Shown here piece after piece: positions 1-7,828 of a DNA stretch of 34,779 nt; the stretch's first letter is position 1, and every line of letters begins with the position of its first letter. Where the stretch lies: NCBI GenBank assembly GCA_945891505.1, contig CAMDDL010000025.1:1-34779 (forward strand), given 5' to 3'. The notes under the pieces were generated by a model. It was not told where the DNA came from, ran no database searches, and saw only the letters and a list, made by a program, of their open reading frames with translations. The stretch is from Maricaulis salignorans (GTDB lineage: Bacteria; Pseudomonadota; Alphaproteobacteria; Caulobacterales; Aquidulcibacteraceae). A program made the translations under genes and the position numbers.

Positions 1-58
1 TTTGGTCCGGTGCGACTTGGGCGGCTTGTTCAATCATGTCTGCGCTAAGGGTGATCAT
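1..58 (-). CDS. 5' end of an unidentified protein, cut by left window edge
   Basis: Only the first 19 codons are visible, beginning MITLSADMIEQAAQ, open to the window edge. The ATG at 58 is preferred because GGGAG lies 5 bases upstream. An in-frame ATG at 70 would sit directly against the terminator T-tract and has no room for a ribosome site. The fragment is too short to assign a family. It lies downstream of the PuuD-like gene on the same strand but is separated from it by an intrinsic terminator, so it probably depends on readthrough or on its own promoter. Confidence 0.5.
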   Translation of the reverse strand, partial: MITLSADMIEQAAQVAPDQ

Positions 59-71
59 GGCGGCTCCCATA

Positions 72-100
72 CAAAAACGGCCCGCACGGAGGCGGGCCGC
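72..100 (-). terminator. Rho-independent terminator after the PuuD-like gene
   Basis: Read on the minus strand, an 8-bp perfect GC-rich stem (CGGCCCGC/GCGGGCCG, arms 92-99 and 78-85) with a 6-base loop is followed at once by TTTTTGT. This is a textbook intrinsic terminator 22 bases past the PuuD-like stop codon. It marks the end of the minus-strand gene series that begins at yajC. Confidence 0.9.
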
Positions 101-121
101 TTTCAGAGGATGGTTTGGGCT

Positions 122-742
122 TTAGCCCCACATGGTCTGGCGCATGGTCATGGCTACCAACATGGGCAGCGACAACAGCATATTGGTGCGCGAGAACAAC
201 ATCGCGGTCCGCGCAGCCTTTGGCTTAGCTTCTGCTGGGGCTTCTACCAAGCCCAGAGCAATTTTCTGATTTGGCCAGATCACCAGCCACACATTGAGGA
301 ACATGATGATCGCGAGCCACATGCCGATGCCGATGAACACACTGCCATCATCCAAGGCAAAGCCATTCGCAGCGTTCAAAGTCAGCGAAGAGACCAAATA
401 GCCCCGGGCCCAAGCCACCAAAATGCCGGTCACCAAAGTACCAACAGCAGCCCAGCGGAACCAGAACAGCGCTTCTGGCGCGATAAACTTGCCAATGGCT
501 GGCTTCAGTTCATCAGGAATTTTCGGCATGGTACGGATTTGTACGAAGTTGAAGTAATAGAGCAGGCCAATCCACAAGATGCCAAAGAACACGTGCAACC
601 AGCGCATGGCAGCATGGCCCATCAATTCGTGCATATTGCCCGAAGTGTTATTAGGCTGACCGGCGAAGACCGCGATCAAAAGGATGGCCAGCACTGTACT
701 GACGATGAAAGTGTTTCTGAAGTTAGAAAGAAGCGCGCCCAT
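122..742 (-). CDS. PuuD-like (urate hydroxylase N-terminal domain) membrane protein
   Basis: A 206-residue integral membrane protein with about five hydrophobic segments (near residues 12-30, 48-66, 94-114, 131-155 and 178-200). The segment HVFFGILWIGLLYYFNFVQ followed by KPAIGKFIAPEALFWFRW is the signature I associate with the membrane domain of PuuD-type urate oxidases (DUF989). Full-length PuuD carries a C-terminal cytochrome c domain; no CxxCH occurs here, so this is a membrane-domain-only form and urate oxidation is not established. AAGGGG stands 5 bases before the ATG. It follows the Mth938-domain gene by 61 bases on the same strand and ends at a strong terminator, so it may be the last gene of the sec transcript. 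No other purine catabolism gene is visible. Confidence 0.72.
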   Translation of the reverse strand: MGALLSNFRNTFIVSTVLAILLIAVFAGQPNNTSGNMHELMGHAAMRWLHVFFGILWIGLLYYFNFVQIRTMPKIPDELKPAIGKFIAPEALFWFRWAAVGTLVTGILVAWARGYLVSSLTLNAANGFALDDGSVFIGIGMWLAIIMFLNVWLVIWPNQKIALGLVEAPAEAKPKAARTAMLFSRTNMLLSLPMLVAMTMRQTMWG

Positions 743-803
743 GGTTTCCCCTTTTAGTACGGATGGCTAGATTGAGCTCTATGTAGCCTATTTCAGCGCC
801 ATG

Positions 804-1205
804 TCACGTTACAGGTAACATTGCCACTGCAAAGTGACGGCCCTCTGTCGCCAAATGATTATAAGTGCGACAGGCCGCTGGCGTTGGCATGATCTCGAGG
901 CCGATGCCGGCACCTTTTAGAATGTCGCGCAGGCCAACAGGCGGTGGCAACATGTCCATACCGGTTCCAAATAAGAGGAACTCAATCTCGCCTTTCAAGG
1001 CCAAGATGGGCGCAACCTGTTCGGCTAATGCTGCGCCTGCCAGATCGGCCATCGTGAGCGGGCCCCAAGCCGAGGGCGTATCGGCCAATATTAGTACGGA
1101 GCCTTCAATCCGCTTATCGCCTGTCTCCAGACCAAAGCGGAACCCGCCCGCACCATAGGCCGTGATAAGTGGACGACCTTTGCCTGTTGCGGGGACCAAT
1201 TGCAT
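804..1205 (-). CDS. Mth938-like domain protein
   Basis: A 133-residue soluble protein. The GAGGFRFG segment, the SVLILADTPSAWGP segment and the later FLLFGTGMDMLPPP segment match the small Mth938/DUF498 fold, whose mitochondrial relative NDUFAF3 helps assemble complex I. The frame stays open upstream to 1274, but that extension would overlap secF. The ATG at 1205 begins 5 bases after the secF stop, giving a start MQLVPATGKGRPL that fits the family. Occurrence directly after secDF is, to my knowledge, common in alphaproteobacteria and suggests co-transcription. The biochemical role is unknown. Confidence 0.78.
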   Translation of the reverse strand: MQLVPATGKGRPLITAYGAGGFRFGLETGDKRIEGSVLILADTPSAWGPLTMADLAGAALAEQVAPILALKGEIEFLLFGTGMDMLPPPVGLRDILKGAGIGLEIMPTPAACRTYNHLATEGRHFAVAMLPVT

Positions 1206-1210
1206 CGTGA

Positions 1211-2155
1211 CTATGGCCGCGCGTCCGCTTCGGTTCTGGCGGCTGCTTTCTCTGCGCCGCGCTTCGGTGGCCACAAGATTAAGACTGGTGCCGCGACATA
1301 GATCGACGAATAGGTCCCGATAAACACGCCAAACAGCATGATCACGGTAAACACCTGCATCGTCTCGCCACCAACCACTGTCAGGCCCAACAGTGCTAGG
1401 AAGGTGGTCAAAGCCGTAATGATCGTGCGCGAAAGTGTCTCATTGGTCGATAAGTCGATGATATCGCCGAAGGACATTTTCTTATATTTGCGCATGTTTT
1501 CGCGCATGCGGTCGAACACCACCACCGTATCGTTCATCGAATAGCCGATGATCGTCAAAAGCGCGGCAATCGTGGTGAGCGAGAAATCAAGCTGGGTGAT
1601 CGACATGAAGCCCAAGGTCAGAATGATGTCGTGCGCCAAGGCCACAATGGAGCCAAAGCCCATTTGCAATTCAAAGCGCGACCAGATGTAGAGCACGACC
1701 AGAATAATCGCGATGCCCAGCGCCAAGGCACCATTGGTGCCCAGTTCTTCCGAGACCTTTGGCCCCACAACTTCCACCCGCGGGAATTTCACGCCCGGCA
1801 TAATGGCGCGCAGCTCGGCCTTTACGGAATCTACTGTTGCCGAAGCATCAGCCCCTTCAGGTGGCAAAAAGCGGATCATCGCTTGGTTGGGCTCTTGGAA
1901 GTCTTGCACGCCGACATCGCGCAAATTCATATTACCGACCCGCTCGCGCACTTGCGCCAAATTGATTGGCTTGTCCCACACCGCTTCAACGACGGTGCCG
2001 CCCTTAAAGTCGATCCCAAAATTGAGGCCGAGGGTGAAGCAGGATACGAGTGAGGCAATACACAGTACCACCGACACGACGGCAGCAGGAATCGAAAAGC
2101 GAACAAACCCAAACTTAGTATTCTTGGGGATGAGCTTGATAAAGGGCCATTTCAT
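1211..2155 (-). CDS. secF: Protein translocase subunit SecF
   Basis: A 314-residue inner-membrane protein that, with SecD and YajC, assists the late, proton-motive-force-linked stage of Sec export. The sequence shows an N-terminal membrane helix (about residues 20-44), then FGIDFKGGTVVEA, the conserved opening of the periplasmic domain. Five C-terminal helices contain TIIGYSMNDTVVVFDRMREN and NETLSRTIITALTT, which are hallmark SecF sequences. Length is normal for the family. A GAGGA ribosome site 9 bases upstream overlaps the secD stop region, and the gap to secD is 11 bases, so the two are almost certainly one operon. Confidence 0.97.
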   Translation of the reverse strand: MKWPFIKLIPKNTKFGFVRFSIPAAVVSVVLCIASLVSCFTLGLNFGIDFKGGTVVEAVWDKPINLAQVRERVGNMNLRDVGVQDFQEPNQAMIRFLPPEGADASATVDSVKAELRAIMPGVKFPRVEVVGPKVSEELGTNGALALGIAIILVVLYIWSRFELQMGFGSIVALAHDIILTLGFMSITQLDFSLTTIAALLTIIGYSMNDTVVVFDRMRENMRKYKKMSFGDIIDLSTNETLSRTIITALTTFLALLGLTVVGGETMQVFTVIMLFGVFIGTYSSIYVAAPVLILWPPKRGAEKAAARTEADARP

Positions 2156-2166
2156 GTTCGTATTCC

Positions 2167-3816
2167 TCAGATCGGCAGGCGCTTAGGTTTGGTCTGCCGA
2201 TACCAGGCAGCGACCAAGACCTGCGTCATCAGGATGGCGGTAAAGAGCGACGTGATCACGCCGATAGATAGGGTCCAGGCAAAGCCGCGCACGGGGCCTG
2301 CACCAAAGTAGAAGAGGATCAACGCAGTCAACAGCGCGGTGACGTTGGCGTCCATCACGGTAACGATGGCGCGCTTAAAGCCCGCATCAATTGCTAAAGC
2401 CGTCGAACGACCCGCCAGTTCTTCTTCACGCATACGTTCATAGATCAACACGTTGGCGTCGACTGCAGCACCAATTGTCAGGATCAGACCAGCAATACCC
2501 GGCAGCGTTAACGTCGCGCCCACTGCAGTCATCGCAGCCAAGATCAAGATCAGGTTGATCGTCAGCGCCAAGATCGCGATGCCGCCAAAGATAATGCCAT
2601 AGGCCAAGATCATGAAAACGACGACCAGTAACATCGCGATAACACCAGCGGTCGCGCCAGCATTGATCGAATCTCGACCCAATTCAGGGCCAACTGTGCG
2701 TTGCTCCATCACTTTCAGCGGTGCAGGCAAAGCCCCTGCCCGCAACAAAGTCGCCAGTTCATTGGCGCTTTCGATCGTGAAGCTACCCGAAATCTGACCA
2801 TTGCCGCCCAAGATGGGCTCACGGATGGACGGTGCGGACAGAACCTTATCATCGAGAATAATCGCAAAGCGCTTGCCGACATTTTCCGTCGATGCCCGCG
2901 CAAAGGCGCGTCCACCGGCACCATCAAATTGGAAGGTCACGGCAGGCTCACCCGATTGTTGGTCAAAGCCCGGGTCTGCCTTGGTCAAATTATCGCCGGT
3001 CACCAGCGCGCGGCGACGCACGAGAACAAAAGGCTCACCCGGCTGACCGGGTTGTTCCAAAAGCACAGACCCTGGCGGGATACGTCCGGCAGCGGCTTCC
3101 GCGGGGGGGACAGATTCATCCACCATTTGGAACGTTAAACGTGCGGTCTGGCCGACCAAGCGCTTCAGCTTTTCAGGATCGCTTTCGCCCGGGGCTTGCA
3201 CAACGATGCGGTCAACGCCTTGGCGGGTTATGGCAGGCTCTTTGGTGCCGGTTTCATCAATCCGGCGACGGATCACTTCGATCGACTGGCTGACCGCGCG
3301 GCGCGTCATCGCCACTTTGGCTTCTTCCGTCAAACGGATTTCGATGACATTGCCGGGGGCGGCTTTGACATCAAGGTCGTTGCGCCCAGTAGGTCCGGTT
3401 AAGCCAATCACCGGGGAAGCGAGCGTTTGGATGCGTTTGATCGCTTCTTGAACGTCAGCCGCATTTTGGATCGTGACGCGTGCTACCTGGCCATCTGGCG
3501 TAAGCCCACGACCGGCGAACAAAATCGGTGTTTTGGCAGCACCAAGTTCGCCGGGCCGCTTCTGACCCCGTAATTCGCGGACGAGATCATCGGCGACGGT
3601 TTCCAAGCGGGCCTTATAGACGACTTGGCTCTCCACCTCGAACATCAGATAGGAGCCGCCTTGAAGGTCGAGACCCAGATTGACGGTCTTGCTCGGCAAG
3701 AAGCTCGGCATCGAATCTCGCACCGACTGCGGAAGGGCATTCGGCAGGGCGAAAATTAAGCCCAGGAGGGAAACGATGATAACGGCGAGAACCCGCCAGC
3801 GCGCAACATGTAACAC
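2167..3816 (-). CDS. secD: Protein translocase subunit SecD
   Basis: A 549-residue inner-membrane protein, partner of SecF in the Sec translocase. Visible features are an N-terminal helix (residues 8-27), the motif LGLDLQGGSYLMFEV, a long periplasmic region, and a six-helix-type C-terminal bundle containing GAAVDANVLIYERMREE and GFKRAIVTVMDANVTAL, the conserved TM4 region of SecD. The start is a GTG at 3816 (GTG-TTA-CAT). An in-frame TAG lies three codons upstream, and AAGGG lies 10 bases upstream. The nearby ATG at 3807-3809 is out of frame. It sits 59 bases downstream of yajC and 11 bases upstream of secF. Confidence 0.97.
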   Translation of the reverse strand: MLHVARWRVLAVIIVSLLGLIFALPNALPQSVRDSMPSFLPSKTVNLGLDLQGGSYLMFEVESQVVYKARLETVADDLVRELRGQKRPGELGAAKTPILFAGRGLTPDGQVARVTIQNAADVQEAIKRIQTLASPVIGLTGPTGRNDLDVKAAPGNVIEIRLTEEAKVAMTRRAVSQSIEVIRRRIDETGTKEPAITRQGVDRIVVQAPGESDPEKLKRLVGQTARLTFQMVDESVPPAEAAAGRIPPGSVLLEQPGQPGEPFVLVRRRALVTGDNLTKADPGFDQQSGEPAVTFQFDGAGGRAFARASTENVGKRFAIILDDKVLSAPSIREPILGGNGQISGSFTIESANELATLLRAGALPAPLKVMEQRTVGPELGRDSINAGATAGVIAMLLVVVFMILAYGIIFGGIAILALTINLILILAAMTAVGATLTLPGIAGLILTIGAAVDANVLIYERMREEELAGRSTALAIDAGFKRAIVTVMDANVTALLTALILFYFGAGPVRGFAWTLSIGVITSLFTAILMTQVLVAAWYRQTKPKRLPI

Positions 3817-3875
3817 GTCTATCTAGCCCTTCGGCAGAAGCAGACCCTTTAAAGACGGGTCCGCACTGATCTCAA

Positions 3876-4226
3876 TTAGGATTTAGCGTCATTGGCGACG
3901 ACAGGCTCGCTCTTGCCTTGCACTTGGCTCACCGTCGATTTGACCACGCGCACCGCGACATTTGGCGCGATTTCGACGGTCAATTCGTCGTCAGCCACTT
4001 TGGTCACTTTACCGATGATCCCACCCGAGGTGATTACGCTGTCGCCACGACGGATCGCGCCCAACATTTCAGTATGCTGCTTCATACGCTTTTGCTGAGG
4101 ACGGATCAGAAGGAAATAAAATACCACCAAAATCATCACGAGTGGCAAGAGTTGCATCATAATGACTTCTGGGCCTGCTGGGGCCGCAGCGCCGGCAGCT
4201 TGAGCATAAGCGGGGGTGGAAAACAT
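3876..4226 (-). CDS. yajC: Preprotein translocase subunit YajC
   Basis: A 116-residue small membrane protein associated with SecDF. A single hydrophobic helix (about residues 25-41, LLPLVMILVVFYFLLIRP) is followed by PQQKRMKQH and a small cytoplasmic domain with RRGDSVITSGGIIGKV, the diagnostic YajC pattern. The open frame extends upstream to 4391, but the ATG at 4226 has GAGG about 7 bases upstream and gives the usual family length, so the longer version is rejected. It is first in the yajC-secD-secF order, so the operon promoter should lie in 4227-4413; I could not pick a convincing -35/-10 pair there. Confidence 0.95.
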   Translation of the reverse strand: MFSTPAYAQAAGAAAPAGPEVIMMQLLPLVMILVVFYFLLIRPQQKRMKQHTEMLGAIRRGDSVITSGGIIGKVTKVADDELTVEIAPNVAVRVVKSTVSQVQGKSEPVVANDAKS

Positions 4227-4413
4227 AGGGACCTCAAAGTTTCTGACAGAAAGACAGAGTAGGCAGTTAAACGGTGCTCTGTAGGTGGGGACGCCTAACC
4301 CCAATGGCAAGGCAAACCGCAGCAAGGGGCGGGAGTTAGCATGCCAGAGACCTCTGCGGCAATGAAACTTGACACATTGCCGCGATCTCACGCCCTTGTG
4401 ACAGGGCTAACAT

Positions 4414-4965
4414 TTAGGTGAGGCGGATCGGGGCCTCTTCGCCGAGGCTTTCGACGGTCAAGACACCTCCCGTGCTGCGCAAGATCGTGACCGATGCATG
4501 GCCGGGTTTAAAGCAGGTCACGGTGTCAGATTTGGTCGCAAGACCCACGGCCGCATTGATGGCGACAAAGTGCGAAAAAACCAACGTGTCATTGGTGAGT
4601 TCCAACAAGGCTTGGCCAATTTGGTCGCGCCAATCGCGCAGCCCCTGATCCACATGGTCATCTTGCCAAGACCCGCTCATGACCCTCGTCAGCCAGTCAC
4701 GATGATCGGTAACATGGGCCGGGACCGGGATTTCGGCCACGCGCGGTTCAATGTGTGGGGTGAACCCCAAGGTGGCCGAGCTTGGCTGCGCGGTTTCTTG
4801 GCACCGTGCCAAGGGTGAGGTGATGAGATGCTTGGCACCCACCTCTTCTAAGCGGATGGCGGCAGCCTCAGCCTGCCTATGGCCGAGCTCTGAGAGGCCC
4901 GGATTGGGGTGGGCACCCCACGTCGCGGCAGGCTCTGCATGACGCACGAGGTAGATTAGGGACAT
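4414..4965 (-). CDS. Histidine phosphatase family protein (short)
   Basis: A 183-residue cytoplasmic protein of the phosphoglycerate-mutase-like superfamily. The catalytic RHA motif stands at residues 8-10 (YLVRHAEP), followed by LSELGHRQAEAAA and SPLARCQETAQ, with the second catalytic histidine in VFSHFVAINA. The substrate cannot be predicted; many such proteins act on small phosphates or phosphoproteins. GGAG lies 5 bases before the ATG. The next upstream gene on this strand is the VOC gene, whose stop is 22 bases away, so the two are probably co-transcribed. It resembles the other histidine phosphatase in this window (7073-7828) only in the motifs. Confidence 0.85.
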   Translation of the reverse strand: MSLIYLVRHAEPAATWGAHPNPGLSELGHRQAEAAAIRLEEVGAKHLITSPLARCQETAQPSSATLGFTPHIEPRVAEIPVPAHVTDHRDWLTRVMSGSWQDDHVDQGLRDWRDQIGQALLELTNDTLVFSHFVAINAAVGLATKSDTVTCFKPGHASVTILRSTGGVLTVESLGEEAPIRLT

Positions 4966-4987
4966 GATAGCTCCAGCAGAAATGAAA

Positions 4988-5569
4988 TTAAGTCTTTTGC
5001 GCCGCGTTTAGGGCTTTTTGCGCGGCTGTCCGTGCAGTCCAAGCCGCGATGATTTCTGCAGCATTGGCGGATTCTTCGGCCATAATCTCATCATGCTTGG
5101 GATCGCGGCAGGTGATTTCAACATTGATGCCATTGGGATCGTAAAAATAGATCGAGTGGACAAAATGATGGTCAATCGGGCCAAAGCAGGGGACGCCCGC
5201 TTGGTCCAGCCGCTCTTTAAATGCCATCATGGTGGCGTGACTTTCGGCTTCCATCGCGAAATGCAGGTCCATGCCCCATTTCATCTTGAACTTGCCGCTA
5301 TGGGCACCTTCAGGGACATCGAAGAACGCGACATAATTGCCGTCACCCAATTCAAAGAACAGATGCATGTAAGGGATCGGGCGGCCAGAGCCTGGCTCTT
5401 CTTCAAACACAAGCGCAGCTTTGAGCGGAAGGCCTAAGATGTCCTCATAGAATTTGCGTGTCTCTTCGGCGTCACGACACCGAAAAGCGCTATGGTGGAC
5501 GCCCTTTAGTGCCGGTGCTGGATTGATTGCTTTGGCTTTGTCAGCAGCTTCTGCAAAGTCGATCGCCAT
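4988..5569 (-). CDS. VOC superfamily (glyoxalase/dioxygenase-like) protein
   Basis: A 193-residue protein with the paired beta-alpha-beta-beta-beta modules of the vicinal oxygen chelate fold. GVHHSAFRCRDAEETRKFY opens the first module with a putative metal-ligand histidine, MDLHFAM carries a second, and DPNGINVEITCR ends the second module with the usual glutamate ligand. This ligand set suits an Fe/Mn extradiol dioxygenase or glyoxalase-like enzyme, but the substrate is not inferable. Two ATGs occur at 5575 and 5569. GGGGA is only one or two bases before the first and about 7 before the second, so 5569 is preferred. It is the first gene before the histidine phosphatase on this strand. Confidence 0.85.
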   Translation of the reverse strand: MAIDFAEAADKAKAINPAPALKGVHHSAFRCRDAEETRKFYEDILGLPLKAALVFEEEPGSGRPIPYMHLFFELGDGNYVAFFDVPEGAHSGKFKMKWGMDLHFAMEAESHATMMAFKERLDQAGVPCFGPIDHHFVHSIYFYDPNGINVEITCRDPKHDEIMAEESANAAEIIAAWTARTAAQKALNAAQKT

Positions 5570-5682
5570 GGCCATTTCCCCGATAAATTCTGTGTTTCCA
5601 CGCAGTCTATCGCAGTTTTGGCGATGGACCAGTCATCACACTGTCTTGGATGGTTTCAAGGGCCAAGCATAAGGTTGACAGA

Positions 5683-7065
5683 ATGCTGGTTCCACTTAAC
5701 GATCTTGTGATGAAAAATCTCACCCCCACCCGCATCGCCAGCCTTTTCTTGGCTCTTTCCATGGTTTCAGCCGCGAAGGCTCCAGCGCCAATTCCGGCAG
5801 CGGAGATCAATGCGGCTTCTGACGCGATGGCGACCAAGGTGGTGGCGTGGCGGCGCGATATTCATGAGCATCCAGAGCTTTCTAATCGCGAGTTTCGTAC
5901 GGGCGCCTTGGTCGCCGCGCACCTGAAGTCACTCGGGCTTGAAGTGCGGGAAAATGTGGCCAAGACAGGGGTTGTCGCCGTCCTACGGGGTGGTCGTCCC
6001 GGCCCCGTCGTCGCGTTGCGAGCAGATATGGACGCCTTGCCTGTGCTAGAAGCCACAGGCCTGCCCTTTGCCTCCAAAGCTGTGGGCGAATATCTCGGCA
6101 ATAAGGTCCCCGTTGCCCATGCCTGTGGCCATGACGCCCATACCGCCATGCTGATGGGGGCGGCTGAAGTCCTCGCCAAAATGAAGGACCGAATCCCCGG
6201 GACCATCGTCTTTATCTTCCAACCCGCCGAAGAGGGTGCACCTCCGGGCGAAAAGGGCGGTGCGTCGCTAATGATCGAAGAAGGCGCGCTGCAGAACCCA
6301 GCGCCTTCGGCGATTTTCGGTCTGCATGTATTCCCCGGTGCCCCCGGCACGATCCATTATCGTCCGGGCGGCTTTATGGCGGCCTCGGATAAATTCCAAG
6401 TCTTCATCAAGGGCAAGCAGACCCATGGTGCCGCACCTTGGGCCGGGATCGACATCATGTCGCTGCAAGCTGCCATCATCCAAGACTTCAACCGCTTAGC
6501 CGCACGCACCGTCGATGTGACGGCAACGCCGACCGTTATCACCACAGCCATGGTCCATGGTGGCGTGCGCTACAATATCATTCCAGACGCGTTGGAAATG
6601 GGCGGAACGTTACGCACGTTTGACAATGCACAACGCCAAGACATTAAGAATAAGATGGAAAAAACGGTTGCGTCGCTCGCCGCCGCCTATGGCGCTGAGG
6701 CCAAAATCGCCTTCAATAGCGGCGACCCATATGGCGGCAATAATGTAACTTTTAACGACCCCAATTTAGCGCGGGCCACCCTATCTGCTTTGGAAGAAGC
6801 AGCCGGAGCAGGCAAGGTCAACATCAACCGTCCGCCCATTACTGGCGCTGAAGATTTTGCAGATTATCAAGCGGTGATTCCCGGCGTGTTCTATCATTTG
6901 GGGGTCAGCAAAGCGGGCGTGCCACCATCGGAATGGACGATCAATCACGCACCCAATTTCGACACCAATGAAGACGTCTTGCCGATAGGCGTCCGAACCC
7001 TCGTGATGACTTCCATTCGCTATCTGGAACGCGGTGTGCCTGCAGTGCGTACGCCAGGGGATTGA
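5683..7065 (+). CDS. Exported M20 family amidohydrolase (hippurate-hydrolase type)
   Basis: A 460-residue zinc amidohydrolase. ALRADMDALP (residues 111-120), HACGHDAHTAM (146-156) and PAEEG (181-185) supply the M20D-type metal ligands and general base, and GAEDFADYQ near the C-terminus is the late conserved ligand segment. Likely substrates are N-acyl amino acids or related amides. The N-terminus carries a hydrophobic stretch (IASLFLALSMVSAAKA, about residues 18-33) that reads as a signal peptide. AAGG lies 8 bases before the ATG at 5683. The in-frame ATG at 5710 is an alternative that leaves a cleaner signal peptide. It stands alone on the plus strand and converges on the histidine phosphatase gene 7 bases beyond its stop. 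Confidence 0.88.
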   Translation: MLVPLNDLVMKNLTPTRIASLFLALSMVSAAKAPAPIPAAEINAASDAMATKVVAWRRDIHEHPELSNREFRTGALVAAHLKSLGLEVRENVAKTGVVAVLRGGRPGPVVALRADMDALPVLEATGLPFASKAVGEYLGNKVPVAHACGHDAHTAMLMGAAEVLAKMKDRIPGTIVFIFQPAEEGAPPGEKGGASLMIEEGALQNPAPSAIFGLHVFPGAPGTIHYRPGGFMAASDKFQVFIKGKQTHGAAPWAGIDIMSLQAAIIQDFNRLAARTVDVTATPTVITTAMVHGGVRYNIIPDALEMGGTLRTFDNAQRQDIKNKMEKTVASLAAAYGAEAKIAFNSGDPYGGNNVTFNDPNLARATLSALEEAAGAGKVNINRPPITGAEDFADYQAVIPGVFYHLGVSKAGVPPSEWTINHAPNFDTNEDVLPIGVRTLVMTSIRYLERGVPAVRTPGD

Positions 7066-7072
7066 GGGGGCG

Positions 7073-7828
7073 CTAGCCCTCTACCTCATCCTCAAGCTCT
7101 GGCGCGGTAAAGATCGCTTCAAAGCTGGTTTGATGCATGCCTGCTTTTAGCCAGCCATAGGGCGTGACATTGGTGGCTTTGATGATGCGGCGCTCAATCC
7201 GGCTGATTGGGTTGTCGCCCTCTTCGGGTACGAGATCAAAGTCGAGCACATTGACGCAGGCCAAATCCTGTTCAAACGGCAGCGAAGCCGATGGCCCTGC
7301 CCCGCACATCCAACCCAGTAACAGCCGGTTGATTCCTTCATGGGCGACAACCAGCGCGCTGCTCCAGCCCGGACGGTGCAGCAAGGCTTCAATCGAGGCA
7401 ACCGCGCGCGCATAGGCATCGGCGAACAATTCGCCGCCTTCAAAGAAAGTTGCCCCTTCTTGGCCTGCCTGCTCGAACGTGAAGGTCAAATAGGCGCTCA
7501 ATTCTTCGCGCGTCGCAAACGGGATGAACTTGCCGGAGTGGAGTTCCGTTAGGCCGGGCTCGTCTTCCAGCACGGGTGGCGAGACGTGCTGGGTCAGCAC
7601 AATCTCTGCCGTCTCGCGCGTGCGGCGTAGGCCAGAACAGATCGCTATATCCAAGGGCACATGGGCAAAGGCCGCCGCCGCCGCTTTGGCTTGCTCTTTG
7701 CCGAGAGGCGTCAAGCGCGCAATCTTAGGGTCTTGCGACTTGACCACTTCGCGTGAGCCATAATCAACATGGCCGTGACGCATTAGATAAATGCGGCGGC
7801 GCCCGGTCGTTCCTTCCAAAGCACTCAT
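7073..7828 (-). CDS. Histidine phosphatase family protein (long)
   Basis: A 251-residue phosphoglycerate-mutase-like protein. The catalytic RHG stands at residues 17-19 (YLMRHGHVDYG). LTPLGKEQAKAAA, CSGLRRTRETAEI, FFEGGELFADA and the second catalytic histidine in VVAHEGINRLLLG follow in the order expected for the superfamily. The start codon overlaps the stop of the upstream AMACR-like gene by ATGA (7825-7828), so translation is probably coupled. That coupling makes a role in acyl-CoA or related metabolism conceivable, perhaps as a CoA- or phosphate-ester phosphatase, but this is inference only. Confidence 0.85.
   Translation of the reverse strand: MSALEGTTGRRRIYLMRHGHVDYGSREVVKSQDPKIARLTPLGKEQAKAAAAAFAHVPLDIAICSGLRRTRETAEIVLTQHVSPPVLEDEPGLTELHSGKFIPFATREELSAYLTFTFEQAGQEGATFFEGGELFADAYARAVASIEALLHRPGWSSALVVAHEGINRLLLGWMCGAGPSASLPFEQDLACVNVLDFDLVPEEGDNPISRIERRIIKATNVTPYGWLKAGMHQTSFEAIFTAPELEDEVEG

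Noticed and set aside
2-757. Plus-strand open frame of 251 codons at the left edge
   Set aside because: It is antisense to the PuuD-like gene, which has clear membrane segments, a ribosome site and a terminator; the plus frame is polar, His/Gln-rich and unlike a real protein.
1206-1274. N-terminal extension of the Mth938-domain gene into secF
   Set aside because: The extension is basic and low-complexity, and the ATG just past the secF stop gives the expected length.
7064-7081. GAGGG/CCCTC inverted repeat between the M20 and histidine phosphatase genes
   Set aside because: Only 5 bp with no T-tract; too weak to call a terminator.
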